Source of the DNA: Aquibaculum sediminis
Lineage (GTDB): Bacteria; Pseudomonadota; Alphaproteobacteria; Kiloniellales; DSM-21159
DNA length: 64,000 nucleotides
Direction: 5' to 3'
Assembly (NCBI RefSeq): GCF_040712085.1
Contig: NZ_JBFCVK010000002.1
Span: 124,001-188,000, forward strand
Shown: one piece after another, positions 24,904 through 33,853 of the stretch
Layout: every line of letters starts with the position of its first letter
Numbering within the stretch: position 1 is the first letter of the stretch
Made by a program: the position numbers and the translations under genes
Notes under the pieces: model-generated
Database searches by the model: none
Seen by the model: only the letters and a program-made list of their open reading frames with translations
What the model was told of the DNA's origin: nothing

Positions 24904-24997
24904 CGGGCCGGCGGAAGAGTGTTGTCGGGAAAGAGAGCGGGAAGGGCGGCGCCCGGCATCTTGCGGCGCGAGGGCCGGGCAGCCTAGCCTAGTTTCC

Positions 24998-25348
24998 ATG
25001 GACCAAGATCTGACAGCCGATGAGATCGAAGCCTTTCGCCAGCGCCTGCTGGCGCGGCGGGAGGCCATTCTTGCGGAGAGCTCGCAGACGCGCGACGACC
25101 GGAAGCCGGTGACGCTGGACCAGCAGTCGGTCGGCCGCCTGTCGCGCATGGACGCGCTGCAGCAGCAGGCCATGGCCGAAGCGGTGGAGACGCGTCGGGC
25201 TCACGAAGCCCGCCGGATCGACGCGGCGCTTGCGCGCATTGCCGACGGCAGCTTCGGCGAGTGCCTGCGCTGTGGCGAACTCATCGCCCGCAAGCGACTC
25301 GATCTCGATCCAACGATTCCCAACTGTGTCGACTGCGCGTCCGCATGA
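24998..25348 (+). CDS. DksA/TraR-type C4 zinc-finger protein
   Basis: This 116-residue protein starts at the ATG at 24998. The N-terminal 75 residues are charged, helical coiled-coil type (IEAFRQRLLARREAILAES...LQQQAMAEAVETRRAHEARRID). A zinc finger follows, C89-x2-C92-x17-C110-x2-C113 (GECLRCGELIARKRL). Proteins of this type bind the RNA polymerase secondary channel and tune transcription in the stringent response, or act as general regulators. It is shorter than DksA itself (about 150), so it is one of the small paralogues common in proteobacteria. It is divergent from modA; the gap holds the ModE-like palindrome. Confidence 0.85.
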   Translation: MDQDLTADEIEAFRQRLLARREAILAESSQTRDDRKPVTLDQQSVGRLSRMDALQQQAMAEAVETRRAHEARRIDAALARIADGSFGECLRCGELIARKRLDLDPTIPNCVDCASA

Positions 25349-25384
25349 GGCGGCGCGAGCTTCTCAAGGACAGGACAGACCATC

Positions 25385-26950
25385 ATGGCCGACAGCTTTT
25401 CCCACCGACAGACCGTAACCAAGCCCGCCGTTGTGAGCGAGGGCGGCATCGTTGCGGCCCAGAATCGCCTGGCGGCGCAGGCCGGATCGGCCGTGCTCGC
25501 CGGCGGTGGGAACGCGGTCGATGCGGCGGTGGCGACGGCCTTTGCCATCGGCGTGGTCGAACCCTGGATGAGCGGTGTCGGCGGCGGAGGGCTGCTGCTG
25601 CACCGCGATGCGGCCAGCGGCCGGGTGCGGGCCTGGGATTTCGGCATGCGCACGCCCCGGGCCCTCGATCCGGCCGACTATCCCATCGTCGAAGGCGAGG
25701 ATGCGGATCTCTTCGGTTGGCCCCTGGTCAAGGACTCGCGCAACCTGCGCGGCGGCACGGCCATCGCGGTGCCGGGGCAGGTGGCCGGCATGGCGGCGGT
25801 GCTGCAGGCTCTGGGCACGCTGTCCTGGGACGCGGCCTTGGCGCCGGCGATCCTGCTGGCGGAGCGCGGCGTGCCGCTGGACTGGTTTTCCCTGCTGCAG
25901 ATCGCCCAGCACGCCGGAGATCTGGCGCAGAACGAGGCCAGCGCAGCGCTCTATCTGCGCGACGGCCACCCTCCGGCCCAGCTCCAGCCCGCGGTCTGCC
26001 TGCCCAACCCCAAGCTGCGCGAGATGCTGCAGCATCTGGCCCGGACCGGGGCGCGGGATTTCTATGAGGGCGACCTGGCTGCGCGCATCGTGGCCGATGT
26101 CCAAGCGGCGGGCGGTTGCCTCAGTGCCGAGGACCTGCGCGGCTATCAGGCGCGCGAGGTCGAGCCGCTCACGGTGTCCCGCGGCCAGGCCGAGCTGCAC
26201 GTGCTGCCGGAGCTGAACGGCGGCCCCACGCTGGCGCGTGCCGTGACGCGGCTGGGCGAGAGCTGGACCGGCGGGGCGCCGGACGGGGCCTTCTACCTCG
26301 CGGTTGCCGAGGCGCTGCGCGAGGCCTTTGCCAACCGCCTGTCGCATCTGGGCGACGTGGATGGGGCGCGCGGCCCCTCCTGCACCACGCACATCTCGGT
26401 GGTCGACCGCGACGGAAACATGGTGACGCTGACCCAGACCCTGCTGTCGGTATTCGGCTCGAAGGTCACGCTGCCCTCCAGCGGCATCCTGATGAACAAC
26501 GGCGTTAACTGGTTCGATCCGCGCCCCGGGCGCCCCAACTCGCTGGGGCCCGACAAGCGCACGCTCTCGAACTATGTGCCGGTGCTGGGGGTGACCCCGG
26601 AAAGGAGCTTTGCAATCGGTGCCTCGGGCGGGCGCAAGATCATTCCGGCCATGACCCAGCTCGGCCTGATGCTGGGCGTGGGCGGGATGACACTGGAAGA
26701 GGCGCTGCATCAGCCGCGCATCGATGTCAGCGGGCCGGACCTGGTGACGGTCGACCCGCGCCTCGATGCCTCGATCCGCTCGGCCCTGGCGGCGGTGCAT
26801 CCCGTGCAGACGGCGGCCGCGGGCTTCGCCCCGAACAACTACGCCACGGCGCTGGCGGTGCTGCGCGAGCAGGGTCGCAACCACGGCGCCGTCGAGCCAT
26901 TGCATCCCTGGGCGGAAGCGGTGTCGGAAGACGAGGTGCCCTCGGCCTGA
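25385..26950 (+). CDS. Gamma-glutamyltransferase family protein
   Basis: This 521-residue Ntn-hydrolase has the GGT pattern: SEGGIVAAQNRLAAQAGSAVLAGGGNAVDAAVATAF, GVGGGGLLL, a cleavage/catalytic site at CTTHISVVDRDG (Thr334 as nucleophile) and a small-subunit motif set (MNNGVNWFDP, GASGGRKIIPAMTQ). The precursor would self-cleave before Thr334. It has no signal peptide, unlike E. coli Ggt, so it is probably cytoplasmic and closer to the YwrD/cephalosporin-acylase-like branch that acts on glutathione or other gamma-glutamyl or acyl amides. It follows the zinc-finger gene by 36 bases, possibly as an operon. The exact substrate is open. Confidence 0.87.
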   Translation: MADSFSHRQTVTKPAVVSEGGIVAAQNRLAAQAGSAVLAGGGNAVDAAVATAFAIGVVEPWMSGVGGGGLLLHRDAASGRVRAWDFGMRTPRALDPADYPIVEGEDADLFGWPLVKDSRNLRGGTAIAVPGQVAGMAAVLQALGTLSWDAALAPAILLAERGVPLDWFSLLQIAQHAGDLAQNEASAALYLRDGHPPAQLQPAVCLPNPKLREMLQHLARTGARDFYEGDLAARIVADVQAAGGCLSAEDLRGYQAREVEPLTVSRGQAELHVLPELNGGPTLARAVTRLGESWTGGAPDGAFYLAVAEALREAFANRLSHLGDVDGARGPSCTTHISVVDRDGNMVTLTQTLLSVFGSKVTLPSSGILMNNGVNWFDPRPGRPNSLGPDKRTLSNYVPVLGVTPERSFAIGASGGRKIIPAMTQLGLMLGVGGMTLEEALHQPRIDVSGPDLVTVDPRLDASIRSALAAVHPVQTAAAGFAPNNYATALAVLREQGRNHGAVEPLHPWAEAVSEDEVPSA

Positions 26951-26959
26951 CGGCGGGCG

Positions 26960-27262
26960 CTACAGGAGATATCGCAGCAGCGCGACCGTACCGGCGCCGG
27001 CCAGCAGGCTGAACAGCAGCGGCACCTTGAGCGCGGCGGTGCCCACCACGGCCAGGGCGCCGGCCCAGGTGGGCGGCCCGCCGCTCAGCACCGGCGGGGT
27101 GACCAGGGCGATGAACATGGCGCCGGGCAGGTGGTGCAGGAAGCCGTCCAGGAAGCGGCTGCGCGGCAGGCGCTGCACCAGGAAGAAACCCGAAGCGCGC
27201 ACGGCGTAGGTGGCCAGGGCCATGCCGAGAATGGCGAGCAGGGCCATGCTATCGACGTCCAT
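26960..27262 (-). CDS. azlD: AzlD-family branched-chain amino-acid export subunit
   Basis: This 100-residue protein has three hydrophobic helices and the AzlD motif pattern (LAILGMALATYAVRASGFFLVQRLP, LPGAMFIALVTPPVLSGGP). The start at 27262 overlaps the azlC stop by 14 bases, as expected for the obligate AzlC partner. Together AzlC-AzlD export branched-chain amino acids or analogues. It is the third gene of a three-gene unit with two AzlC copies and only this AzlD. It converges on the gamma-glutamyltransferase gene. Confidence 0.88.
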   Translation of the reverse strand: MDVDSMALLAILGMALATYAVRASGFFLVQRLPRSRFLDGFLHHLPGAMFIALVTPPVLSGGPPTWAGALAVVGTAALKVPLLFSLLAGAGTVALLRYLL

Positions 27263-27980
27263 TGAGCAACGCTCCCGTGGTGGCGCCGGCCAGAGCGCCG
27301 ACAAGCAGGTAGGAGGCGCCCGGCAGGAATTGCCAGGCGAGCAGCGAGGCGCCGGCGGCCATGGCCCAGGGTCCGATGCTGCGATGGCGCTCGAAGAGCG
27401 GCACCAGCATGGCCAGGAAGCAGGCGGCAACCAGGAAATCCAGTCCCCAGGCCTCGGGATCCTCCAGCAGGTGCCCGAATGCAAAGCCGAAACCGGTGGA
27501 GGCGATCCAGATGAGCCAGAGCAGGATGCCTGCGCCGACGAAGTAGGCCGCGTCGCGCTTGCCCCGGCGGATCTCGCCGAGACTCAGCGCGAAGTTCATG
27601 TCGACCAGAAGCAGCAGGCTGCCGTAGGCCGTTGCCGGGGGCAGGGGCGCCAACCAAGGGCGCAGCGCCGCCGCCATCATCATGAAGCGCAGGTTGACGA
27701 AGGCCGCGCCCAGGGAAAGCAGCAGGATCGAGGGCGGATCGGCCCAGAGCTCCAGGGCCAGAAGCTGCGAGGCGCCGGCGAAGACCAGGCCGCTCATCAG
27801 CAGCGATTCCAGTGCGCTCAAGCCGCGCTGATCCGCCAGGAAGCCGAAGAGTGCGCCGAAGGTCGCCGCACCCATGCCCAGGGGCAGGGCGGCCAGGAAG
27901 CCGTGGCGGAAACCCGCCAGCGTGAAAATCACTTCGCCCGGCAGGTCGCCAGGCCGGCGGGCACGCCCGACACTGCTCAT
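27249..27980 (-). CDS. azlC: AzlC-family branched-chain amino-acid permease (copy 1)
   Basis: This 243-residue protein has five or more hydrophobic helices and the AzlC signature (LPLGMGAATFGALFGFLADQRGLSALESLLMSGLVFAGASQLLALELW, NLRFMMMAAALRPWL). It forms the exporter with AzlD, which overlaps it. Its ATG at 27980 overlaps the stop of the second AzlC gene as ATGA. The two AzlC copies share layout but differ throughout in residues, so this is an old duplication or two separately acquired genes. The substrate may not be restricted to branched-chain amino acids. Confidence 0.9.
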   Translation of the reverse strand: MSSVGRARRPGDLPGEVIFTLAGFRHGFLAALPLGMGAATFGALFGFLADQRGLSALESLLMSGLVFAGASQLLALELWADPPSILLLSLGAAFVNLRFMMMAAALRPWLAPLPPATAYGSLLLLVDMNFALSLGEIRRGKRDAAYFVGAGILLWLIWIASTGFGFAFGHLLEDPEAWGLDFLVAACFLAMLVPLFERHRSIGPWAMAAGASLLAWQFLPGASYLLVGALAGATTGALLNGRR

Positions 27981-28693
27981 GAGCGCACCTCGAATGACGG
28001 CTCACCGTGCCTTCCGAGCACCGCACCCAGCAGGCTGCCCGCCAGACCGCCGGCGACCAGGTACCAGGTGCCGGGCAGCAGGTCATGCAAAAGCCAGGCG
28101 GTGAGCCCGGCGGCCAGCCAGGGCAGCAGGTTGCGGCTGGGCCCTTCCCACATGGGAATCATCAGGGCCAGGAAGACCGCCACCGCAACGAAGTCCAGGC
28201 CCCAGACTTCGGGCGCGGTCACCAGGCCGCCGAAGATGCGACCGAGTGCGCCGGACAGCAGCCAGAAGCTCCAGAGCGCAAGCCCGGTGCCAAGATAGAA
28301 GGCGGCGTCGCGATTGCCGCGGCGCATCTCCGCCACGCCCACGGCCCAGTTCTCATCGGCGGTGAAGAAGAGGCTGCCATAGGCCCTAAGCGGGCCGACA
28401 GGCGCCAGCCAGGGACGCAGCACTGCGGTCATCATCATGTAGCGCAGGTTGATGACCCCAACGGCCACCATCAGGGCCAGAACCGGCACCGGCTCCTGCC
28501 AGATCTCCAGGGCCAGCATCTGCGCTGCCCCGGCGAAGACGAGGGCGGACATCAGCATGGTTTCCGCCAGGCTGAGGCCCTTCTGGCCGGCCACCAGGCC
28601 GTAGACCAGGCCGAAGACCGACACCCCAAGCGCAATCGGCAGCGTTCGCAGGTACCCCTGGCGCAGGCCGCTGGACGTGAAGACGACGGTCAT
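27977..28693 (-). CDS. azlC: AzlC-family branched-chain amino-acid permease (copy 2)
   Basis: This 238-residue protein is the first gene of the azlC-azlC-azlD unit and carries the same signature as copy 1 (LPIALGVSVFGLVYGLVAGQKGLSLAETMLMSALVFAGAAQMLALEIW, NLRYMMMTAVLRPWL). ATGA overlap with copy 1 indicates tight translational coupling. Having two AzlC subunits per AzlD is unusual and may mean a heteromeric exporter. The upstream 176-base gap to the MFS gene has no obvious gene and no clear promoter that I can defend. Confidence 0.9.
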   Translation of the reverse strand: MTVVFTSSGLRQGYLRTLPIALGVSVFGLVYGLVAGQKGLSLAETMLMSALVFAGAAQMLALEIWQEPVPVLALMVAVGVINLRYMMMTAVLRPWLAPVGPLRAYGSLFFTADENWAVGVAEMRRGNRDAAFYLGTGLALWSFWLLSGALGRIFGGLVTAPEVWGLDFVAVAVFLALMIPMWEGPSRNLLPWLAAGLTAWLLHDLLPGTWYLVAGGLAGSLLGAVLGRHGEPSFEVRS

Positions 28694-28869
28694 CCGACAC
28701 CCCCCGTGAACTGCCGCGGCTCAGGCCGCTGGGGGGAGGACTGGGCAGCTCGCAGACGCACGGCCGACCGCGCCCATCCGGCGGCGGTGCTGCAGTGCGG
28801 AGGTTGGCCGGCATGGCCTGTCGAAGCTGCGTGGCATGCCGGCTTGGGTGCGCTGTGGCACGGCGCTTG

Positions 28870-30225
28870 TCAAGCCGGCGCCGGCGCAGCGCTGCCTTGC
28901 ACCTCGGTGTTCGCTCCGTCCCAGTCGGGTGCGTTGGCCTCGTCCTCCGCTCCGGTCTCGGCCTGCGTTTCGGATGCCTCGTCCTCGGCAAGCGCCTCGG
29001 TCACCAGGGCGGCGGTGCCGACAGCGCCGGTGACGCTGCCGGCGAGCGGCACGTAGGCACCCTGCTCCTCCAGCGGCACCATGGGGCTGCGGGTCATGCG
29101 GTACAGGGCGAAGAGGCCGACGGCGCTGTGCAGCAGGATCAGCCAGAGGAAGAAGGCCTCCGGGCCCTGCAGCGACATGGCGAGCCCCACCAGCACCGGC
29201 CCCAGGCTGGCGCCCAGGCCGACCAGGAAATAGAGCGTCGAGCTGGCCGCCACCATCTGGTCCAGGCGCAAGTGGTCGTTGCTGTGTGACACCACCAGGG
29301 CATAGAGCGGCAGGGAGGTGCCGCCCACCAGGGTCATGCAGACGAAGACCGCCAGCATGTTCCCCAGCAGCGCGGAGAAGAGTGCGCCGGTCGCCGCGAG
29401 CGCCGCGCCGAAGGTCACCACCGTGAGCACCAACCGGCGGTCGAAGCGGTCGGACAGGCGGCCGATGGGGAACTGCAGCAGGATTCCGCCCAGGAACACC
29501 ACACCCATGAAGAGCGAGACCTCCGCCAGTGCGAGGCCGATTTCCCGCGCAACCACCGCCCCCATGCCGAAGAGCGCGCCGTGCGACATGCCGGTGCCGA
29601 CAGCGCCGATCGCGCCCAGCGGCGAGATGGCGTAGAGCTCCTGCAAGGAGAGCTTGGAGGGCGTCTCGAAGGCCGGCGTCGGGCTGGCGGAGATCAGCAT
29701 CGGCACCACGGCGAGCGAGATCAGCACCGAGACGAGGATGAAGAGATCGAAGCCGCTGGGATCGGCCACCGTCAGCAGGAACTGCCCCGCGCCCATGCCG
29801 GCCAGGGAGATGGTCATGTAGAGCGACAGCAGGGAGCCGCGGTTGTGGTTGTCGCTGCGCTCGTTCAGCCAGGACTCGGCCACGATGTAGAGTGCCGCGA
29901 AACAGAACCCGGTCACCAGGCGCATGGTGAACCAGGGCAGGGGGTGCACGAAGAGGGCGTGCAGCAGCACCGCCACGGAGGCCAGAGAGGCGAAGGCGCC
30001 GAACACCCGCACGTGTCCCACGCGCTGCACCAGCCGCGGCGTGATGATCGATCCCAGCAGGAAGCCGAGGAAGTAGCCGGCCATGACCACACCGGTCACC
30101 CAGGCGGGAAAGGCCTCCATATTGGCGCGCACGCCAAGCAGGGCGTTCTGCAGCCCGTTGGCCAACAGAATGACGGCAATGCCCAGGAACAGCGCCCAGA
30201 GCGCGGACAAAGAGTGCAGCAGCAT
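28870..30225 (-). CDS. YcaD-like MFS transporter
   Basis: I take the ATG at 30225 (GGAGGG upstream), giving 451 residues; the frame runs upstream but without support. It has 12 predicted helices with the motif pair RxxxR-like GRLSDRFDRRLVL in the mid-loop and LNERSDNHNRG after helix five. It is similar to the YcaD-type branch of MFS transporters, whose substrates are not known. The last 55 residues are acidic and low-complexity (EDEASETQAETGAEDEAN...), an unusual soluble tail that may bind a partner or simply be a disordered extension. It stands alone between the azl unit and the HAD gene. Confidence 0.82.
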   Translation of the reverse strand: MLLHSLSALWALFLGIAVILLANGLQNALLGVRANMEAFPAWVTGVVMAGYFLGFLLGSIITPRLVQRVGHVRVFGAFASLASVAVLLHALFVHPLPWFTMRLVTGFCFAALYIVAESWLNERSDNHNRGSLLSLYMTISLAGMGAGQFLLTVADPSGFDLFILVSVLISLAVVPMLISASPTPAFETPSKLSLQELYAISPLGAIGAVGTGMSHGALFGMGAVVAREIGLALAEVSLFMGVVFLGGILLQFPIGRLSDRFDRRLVLTVVTFGAALAATGALFSALLGNMLAVFVCMTLVGGTSLPLYALVVSHSNDHLRLDQMVAASSTLYFLVGLGASLGPVLVGLAMSLQGPEAFFLWLILLHSAVGLFALYRMTRSPMVPLEEQGAYVPLAGSVTGAVGTAALVTEALAEDEASETQAETGAEDEANAPDWDGANTEVQGSAAPAPA

Positions 30226-30301
30226 GGATCCCTCCGTCGGGACGGGCGTGCAAAACCGGATTGGAATGAGGGTGTTGGGGTGCGCGGGCTCGGGCGCGCC
30301 G

Positions 30302-31021
30302 TCAGGAGCCGGCGAGGAGCTCCGGCAGGGCGGCGATCGAGGGCAGTACCCGATGCGCCGGCGGCTGGAGGTCCTCGGCAAGCGCCGTGCCGGTCAGAAC
30401 GCCGACCAACAAGCCGGCGCCTGCCGTCTGGCCCATGACCATGTCCTGCGGACTGTCGCCGATCATGGCCACGGTCTCCGGCGTCAGGCTGGTGCTGCGG
30501 CAGAAGGCCTGCAGCATGCCGGGTTCCGGTTTGCGTCCATGGCCGCTGTCCCAGCCGGCCACGAAGGAGAAGAGCGTGGCGATGCCGAAGCGCTCCAGCG
30601 TGGCGTGGGCGGCTGCCTCCCCGTCGCTGGTGGCAACACCCAGGCGATAGCCGGCGCCGTGCAGCGCCTCCAGAACCTCGACCAGGGACTCGACCGCCAC
30701 GGCTTCCGCGACGCCGTCCTCGAAGACGTCGTCGATCAGCCGCGCGAGCCGCGTTGGATCGCGGCCCGGCAGCATTTCGGCCCAATAGGCGGCAATGCCG
30801 CCGGCGTCCGCTGCGGCCAGCAGCGAACCGGGCACAACATGATCGCTTTCCGGGTCATGTCCGCCCGCAGCGAGCAGCTGCGCGGCGACAGCCGGATCGT
30901 GGTCGGCCGCGGCCAGGGCAGCCCGACGGTTGAGCGGCACCCAGCTCCTGGCGAAATCCAGCAGCGTGCCGTCCTTGTCGAACAGGAGACCCTTGATGGC
31001 GGAGGGAGCGGGTCTGTGCAT
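30302..31021 (-). CDS. HAD-family hydrolase, phosphoglycolate phosphatase-like
   Basis: The start is placed at the ATG at 31021 (MHRPAPSAIKG), giving 239 residues; a TTG further up at 31066 has no ribosome-binding site. HAD motif I is LLFDKDGTLLDF, motif II is in VATSDGEAAAHATLERFG, motif III is HGRKPEPGMLQAF and motif IV is AMIGDSPQDMVMGQTAG. The cap is helical (C1 type), as in Gph/PGP-like phosphatases that remove phosphate from small metabolites. The call to phosphoglycolate itself is not supported over other sugar phosphates. It lies 76 bases upstream of the MFS gene on the same strand. Confidence 0.85.
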   Translation of the reverse strand: MHRPAPSAIKGLLFDKDGTLLDFARSWVPLNRRAALAAADHDPAVAAQLLAAGGHDPESDHVVPGSLLAAADAGGIAAYWAEMLPGRDPTRLARLIDDVFEDGVAEAVAVESLVEVLEALHGAGYRLGVATSDGEAAAHATLERFGIATLFSFVAGWDSGHGRKPEPGMLQAFCRSTSLTPETVAMIGDSPQDMVMGQTAGAGLLVGVLTGTALAEDLQPPAHRVLPSIAALPELLAGS

Positions 31022-31079
31022 GGGCTGGATCGTGCGTCCGTGGGCGCAAGTACAGGGATCGGGCAACCGGTCCGGAGGT

Positions 31080-31123
31080 AAAAGGGGAAAGCCCGCCGGC
31101 TCAACGCTGTAAACCGGCGGGCT
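31080..31123 (-). terminator. Intrinsic terminator after the dehydrogenase gene
   Basis: On the minus strand AGCCCGCCGG and CCGGCGGGCT form a perfect 10-base-pair stem (31114-31123 with 31090-31099) over a 14-base loop. TTTCCCCTTTT follows down to 31080. It lies about 30 bases after the stop of the flavoprotein gene. Confidence 0.8.
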
Positions 31124-31151
31124 GTATGAGCGGGTAGTTAGGCGATCGCGT

Positions 31152-33605
31152 TCAGGCGCGCAACCGTTCGTTTTCGGGATCCCAGGGGCTTTCGGGAATC
31201 ACCACGGCGCGGAAGCGTTCCTGCAGGATGACGATCTCCAATTCCGTGCCGATTTCCGCGGCTTCGGGCTGCACATAGGCGAGTGCGAGCGACTTGCCGC
31301 AGTTGTGGCCATAGGTGCCCGAGGTGGCCCGCCCGACCATCCTGCCATCCTTGTAGAGCGGCTCGTTGCCGCCCGCGTCGGCGATGGGGCGGCCGCCGCG
31401 GGCCTCCGGGAAGACCTCCAGGGTGACGAAGTGCTGCGGCACGCCTTCCTGTTGTTGGCGGACCAGCGCGTCACGGCCGCGGAACTCGCCCTTGTTCAGC
31501 CGCACGAAGCGGTCGAGCCCGGCCTCCAGCGCGGTGTACTCGCGGGTCAGGTCCCCGGCCCACATGCGGTAGGATTTCTCGATGCGCAGCACGTCCATGG
31601 CCCGCATGCCGACAAGGTCGATGTCGTAGTCCTTACCGGCAAGCATCAGCTCCTTGTAGATGTGGCGGCTGAACTCGATGGGGTGGTGCAGCTCCCAGCC
31701 CAGCTCGCCCACGAAGTTGACCCGGAGCGCGCGCACGTCGCTGGCCAGGCCGACGTTGATGGTCTGGGTCGTCAGCCAGGGAAAGGCCGCATTGGAGAGG
31801 TCGCTGTCGGTCAGCGGCTGCAGCACCTTGCGGGCGTCCGGGCCGGAAAGGACAAAGACGCCGCGGCTGTTGGTGACGTTCTGGATCTGCACCGAGCCGT
31901 CGCCCGGCAGGTTCTTCCAGAGGTAGTCCCAGTCAAAGCGCTCGGCCGCGCCCGAGGAGATGAGATAGAAGCGCTCCGGGCCCAGGCGGGTGATGGTGAA
32001 CTCGCTGCGCACGCCACCGCGGTCGGTGAGCGCGTGGGCCAGCGACATGCGCCCGATCTTCTTCGGTATGGAGTTGGCCACCAGACGATCGAGCCAGTCG
32101 GCGGCGCCGGGGCCGGAGACCTCGAACTTGGAGAAGGGCGAGAGCTCAATCAGGCCGACCTTTTCGCGCAGGTGCTTTGCCTCACGGCCCACATGCTCGA
32201 AGTAGTTGCTGCGGCGGAAGGACCAGACGTCCTTGCGCTCGACGCCGTCGGGCGCAAACCAGTTCGGCCGCTCCCAGCCGTAGCGCTGGCCCCAGACGGC
32301 GCCGGCGGCGTCCAGTTCGTCATGCACGGCGACGGTCTTGCCGGGTCGTGCGGCGGGGCGCTCCTCATCGGGATAGTGGATGACGAAGACGTGCTCGTAG
32401 GCCTCCTCGTTCTTCACCTTGACGTAGCGCTTGTTGGCGTAGGCGCCGTAGCGGCGCGGGTCGACGTCCATCAGGTCGATGGAAGGCTCGCCGCCCACGA
32501 TCCACTCGGCCAGGAAGCGTCCGGAGCCGCCGGCAGCGGTGATGCCGAAGGAGTGGCCCTCGTTCAGCCAGACGTTTTGCAGGCCCCAAGCCGGGCCGAT
32601 CAGCGGGCTGCCGTCGGGGGTGTAGGAGATGGGGCCGTTGATGATGTCCTTGATGCCCACTTCCTCGAAGATCGGCACGCGGTTGATCGCCGCCTCGACG
32701 TGGGGCATCAGGCGCTCCAGGTCACCGGGGAAGAGGTTCTGGCCGAAGGAGTCCGGCACGCCGTCGACGAAGCAGGCCGGCGCGCCCTTCTCGTAGGGGC
32801 CGAGGATCAGGCCCTGGCGCTCCTCGCGCATGTAGTAGGAGGCGTCGCTTTCACGCAGCACCGCCAACTCTGGCAGGCCCTGCTTCTGGCGCTCGATCAA
32901 CGCCGGGTGCGCCTCGGTGACGATGTATTGGTGCTCCACCGGGATCGCCGGAACATCGAGCCCGAAGAGCGCGCCGGTCTGGCGGGCATAGTTGCCGGTG
33001 GCGCAGACCACGTGCTCGCAGGTGATGTCGCCCTTGGGCGTGTGCAGGGTCCACTCGCCGTTGGCCTGCTGCGTGACGCCGGTGACTGGCGTCTGGCGGT
33101 AGATCTCGGCGCCGCGGCTGCGTGCGCCCAGCGCCAGGGCGTTGGTCAGGTCCGCCGGTGCGATGTGGCCGTCCTGCGGGTGATAGAGCGCGCCCACCAG
33201 CCCCTCGATGCTGGCCAGCGGCCAGAGCTTCTGGACCTCCTCCGGGCCGATCATCTCGAAGGGGACGCCGATGGTGTTCGCGGTGCCGCAGTACTTCTTA
33301 TACTCGTCCATGCGCTCCTGATTGGTCGCCAGGCGCAGGTTACCGGTGACGTGGAAGGAGACGTTCTGCCCCGTCTCCTCTTCCAGCGACTTGTAGAGGT
33401 CGACCGAGTATTTGTGAATCTGGCCGACGCCGTAGCTCATGTTGAAGAGCGGCAGCAGGCCCGCGGCGTGCCAGGTGGACCCGGCGGTCAGCTCGGTGCG
33501 CTCCAGCAGCACCACGTCCGACCAGCCGAGTTTCGCCAAATGATAGAGGGTGGAGACCCCGACGGCACCGCCGCCGATCACCACCACGCGGGCATGGGAC
33601 TTCAT
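31152..33605 (-). CDS. Dimethylglycine/sarcosine dehydrogenase-like flavoprotein with GcvT domain
   Basis: This 817-residue protein has an N-terminal FAD domain (VVVIGGGAVGVSTLYHLAKLG; the GSTWHAAGL motif, whose histidine is the covalent FAD anchor in dimethylglycine dehydrogenase). A mid domain of the DAO type follows, then from about residue 430 a folate-binding aminomethyltransferase (GcvT) domain ending RFRAVVIPESPWDPENERLRA. This layout is that of dimethylglycine and sarcosine dehydrogenases, which demethylate N-methylglycines and pass the formaldehyde to tetrahydrofolate. The preferred substrate is not decidable from sequence. The gene is monocistronic, followed by the terminator at 31080-31123. 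It has no signal peptide. Confidence 0.9.
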   Translation of the reverse strand: MKSHARVVVIGGGAVGVSTLYHLAKLGWSDVVLLERTELTAGSTWHAAGLLPLFNMSYGVGQIHKYSVDLYKSLEEETGQNVSFHVTGNLRLATNQERMDEYKKYCGTANTIGVPFEMIGPEEVQKLWPLASIEGLVGALYHPQDGHIAPADLTNALALGARSRGAEIYRQTPVTGVTQQANGEWTLHTPKGDITCEHVVCATGNYARQTGALFGLDVPAIPVEHQYIVTEAHPALIERQKQGLPELAVLRESDASYYMREERQGLILGPYEKGAPACFVDGVPDSFGQNLFPGDLERLMPHVEAAINRVPIFEEVGIKDIINGPISYTPDGSPLIGPAWGLQNVWLNEGHSFGITAAGGSGRFLAEWIVGGEPSIDLMDVDPRRYGAYANKRYVKVKNEEAYEHVFVIHYPDEERPAARPGKTVAVHDELDAAGAVWGQRYGWERPNWFAPDGVERKDVWSFRRSNYFEHVGREAKHLREKVGLIELSPFSKFEVSGPGAADWLDRLVANSIPKKIGRMSLAHALTDRGGVRSEFTITRLGPERFYLISSGAAERFDWDYLWKNLPGDGSVQIQNVTNSRGVFVLSGPDARKVLQPLTDSDLSNAAFPWLTTQTINVGLASDVRALRVNFVGELGWELHHPIEFSRHIYKELMLAGKDYDIDLVGMRAMDVLRIEKSYRMWAGDLTREYTALEAGLDRFVRLNKGEFRGRDALVRQQQEGVPQHFVTLEVFPEARGGRPIADAGGNEPLYKDGRMVGRATSGTYGHNCGKSLALAYVQPEAAEIGTELEIVILQERFRAVVIPESPWDPENERLRA

Positions 33606-33807
33606 TGCTTCCTACTCCTTGCGACCACGCGAGATTGTACGCCGGCGACCTCCGGACGGCGGCACATTCGCAGTCGTGAAGCGGGAAAGCAGGACACTGA
33701 GCGACGCCGGAAAGAGTGGGAGCGACATGCACCGCTTTAGGCTGTGTCGCACGCCGGCGGGTTCTGGCCAGTCGAAGGACGAGGTGGCCGAACGGAGGAC
33801 CTTTTTG

Positions 33808-33853
33808 GCCCTCCGCCAGGCTGAGATTCAGCCCTCCGCCAGGCTGAGATTCA
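33808..33853. repeat. Perfect 23-base tandem duplication
   Basis: The 23-base unit starting GCCCTCCGCCAGGCTGAGAT occupies 33808-33830 and 33831-33853 with no mismatch. The second copy contains the stop codon of the TonB receptor gene. The region 33606-33807 shows no gene. Confidence 0.95.

Noticed and set aside
31305..33740. 811-codon plus-strand open frame over the dehydrogenase gene
   Set aside because: Antisense shadow of a high-GC gene; no recognisable domain and no ribosome-binding site, whereas the minus-strand protein is a full flavoprotein.
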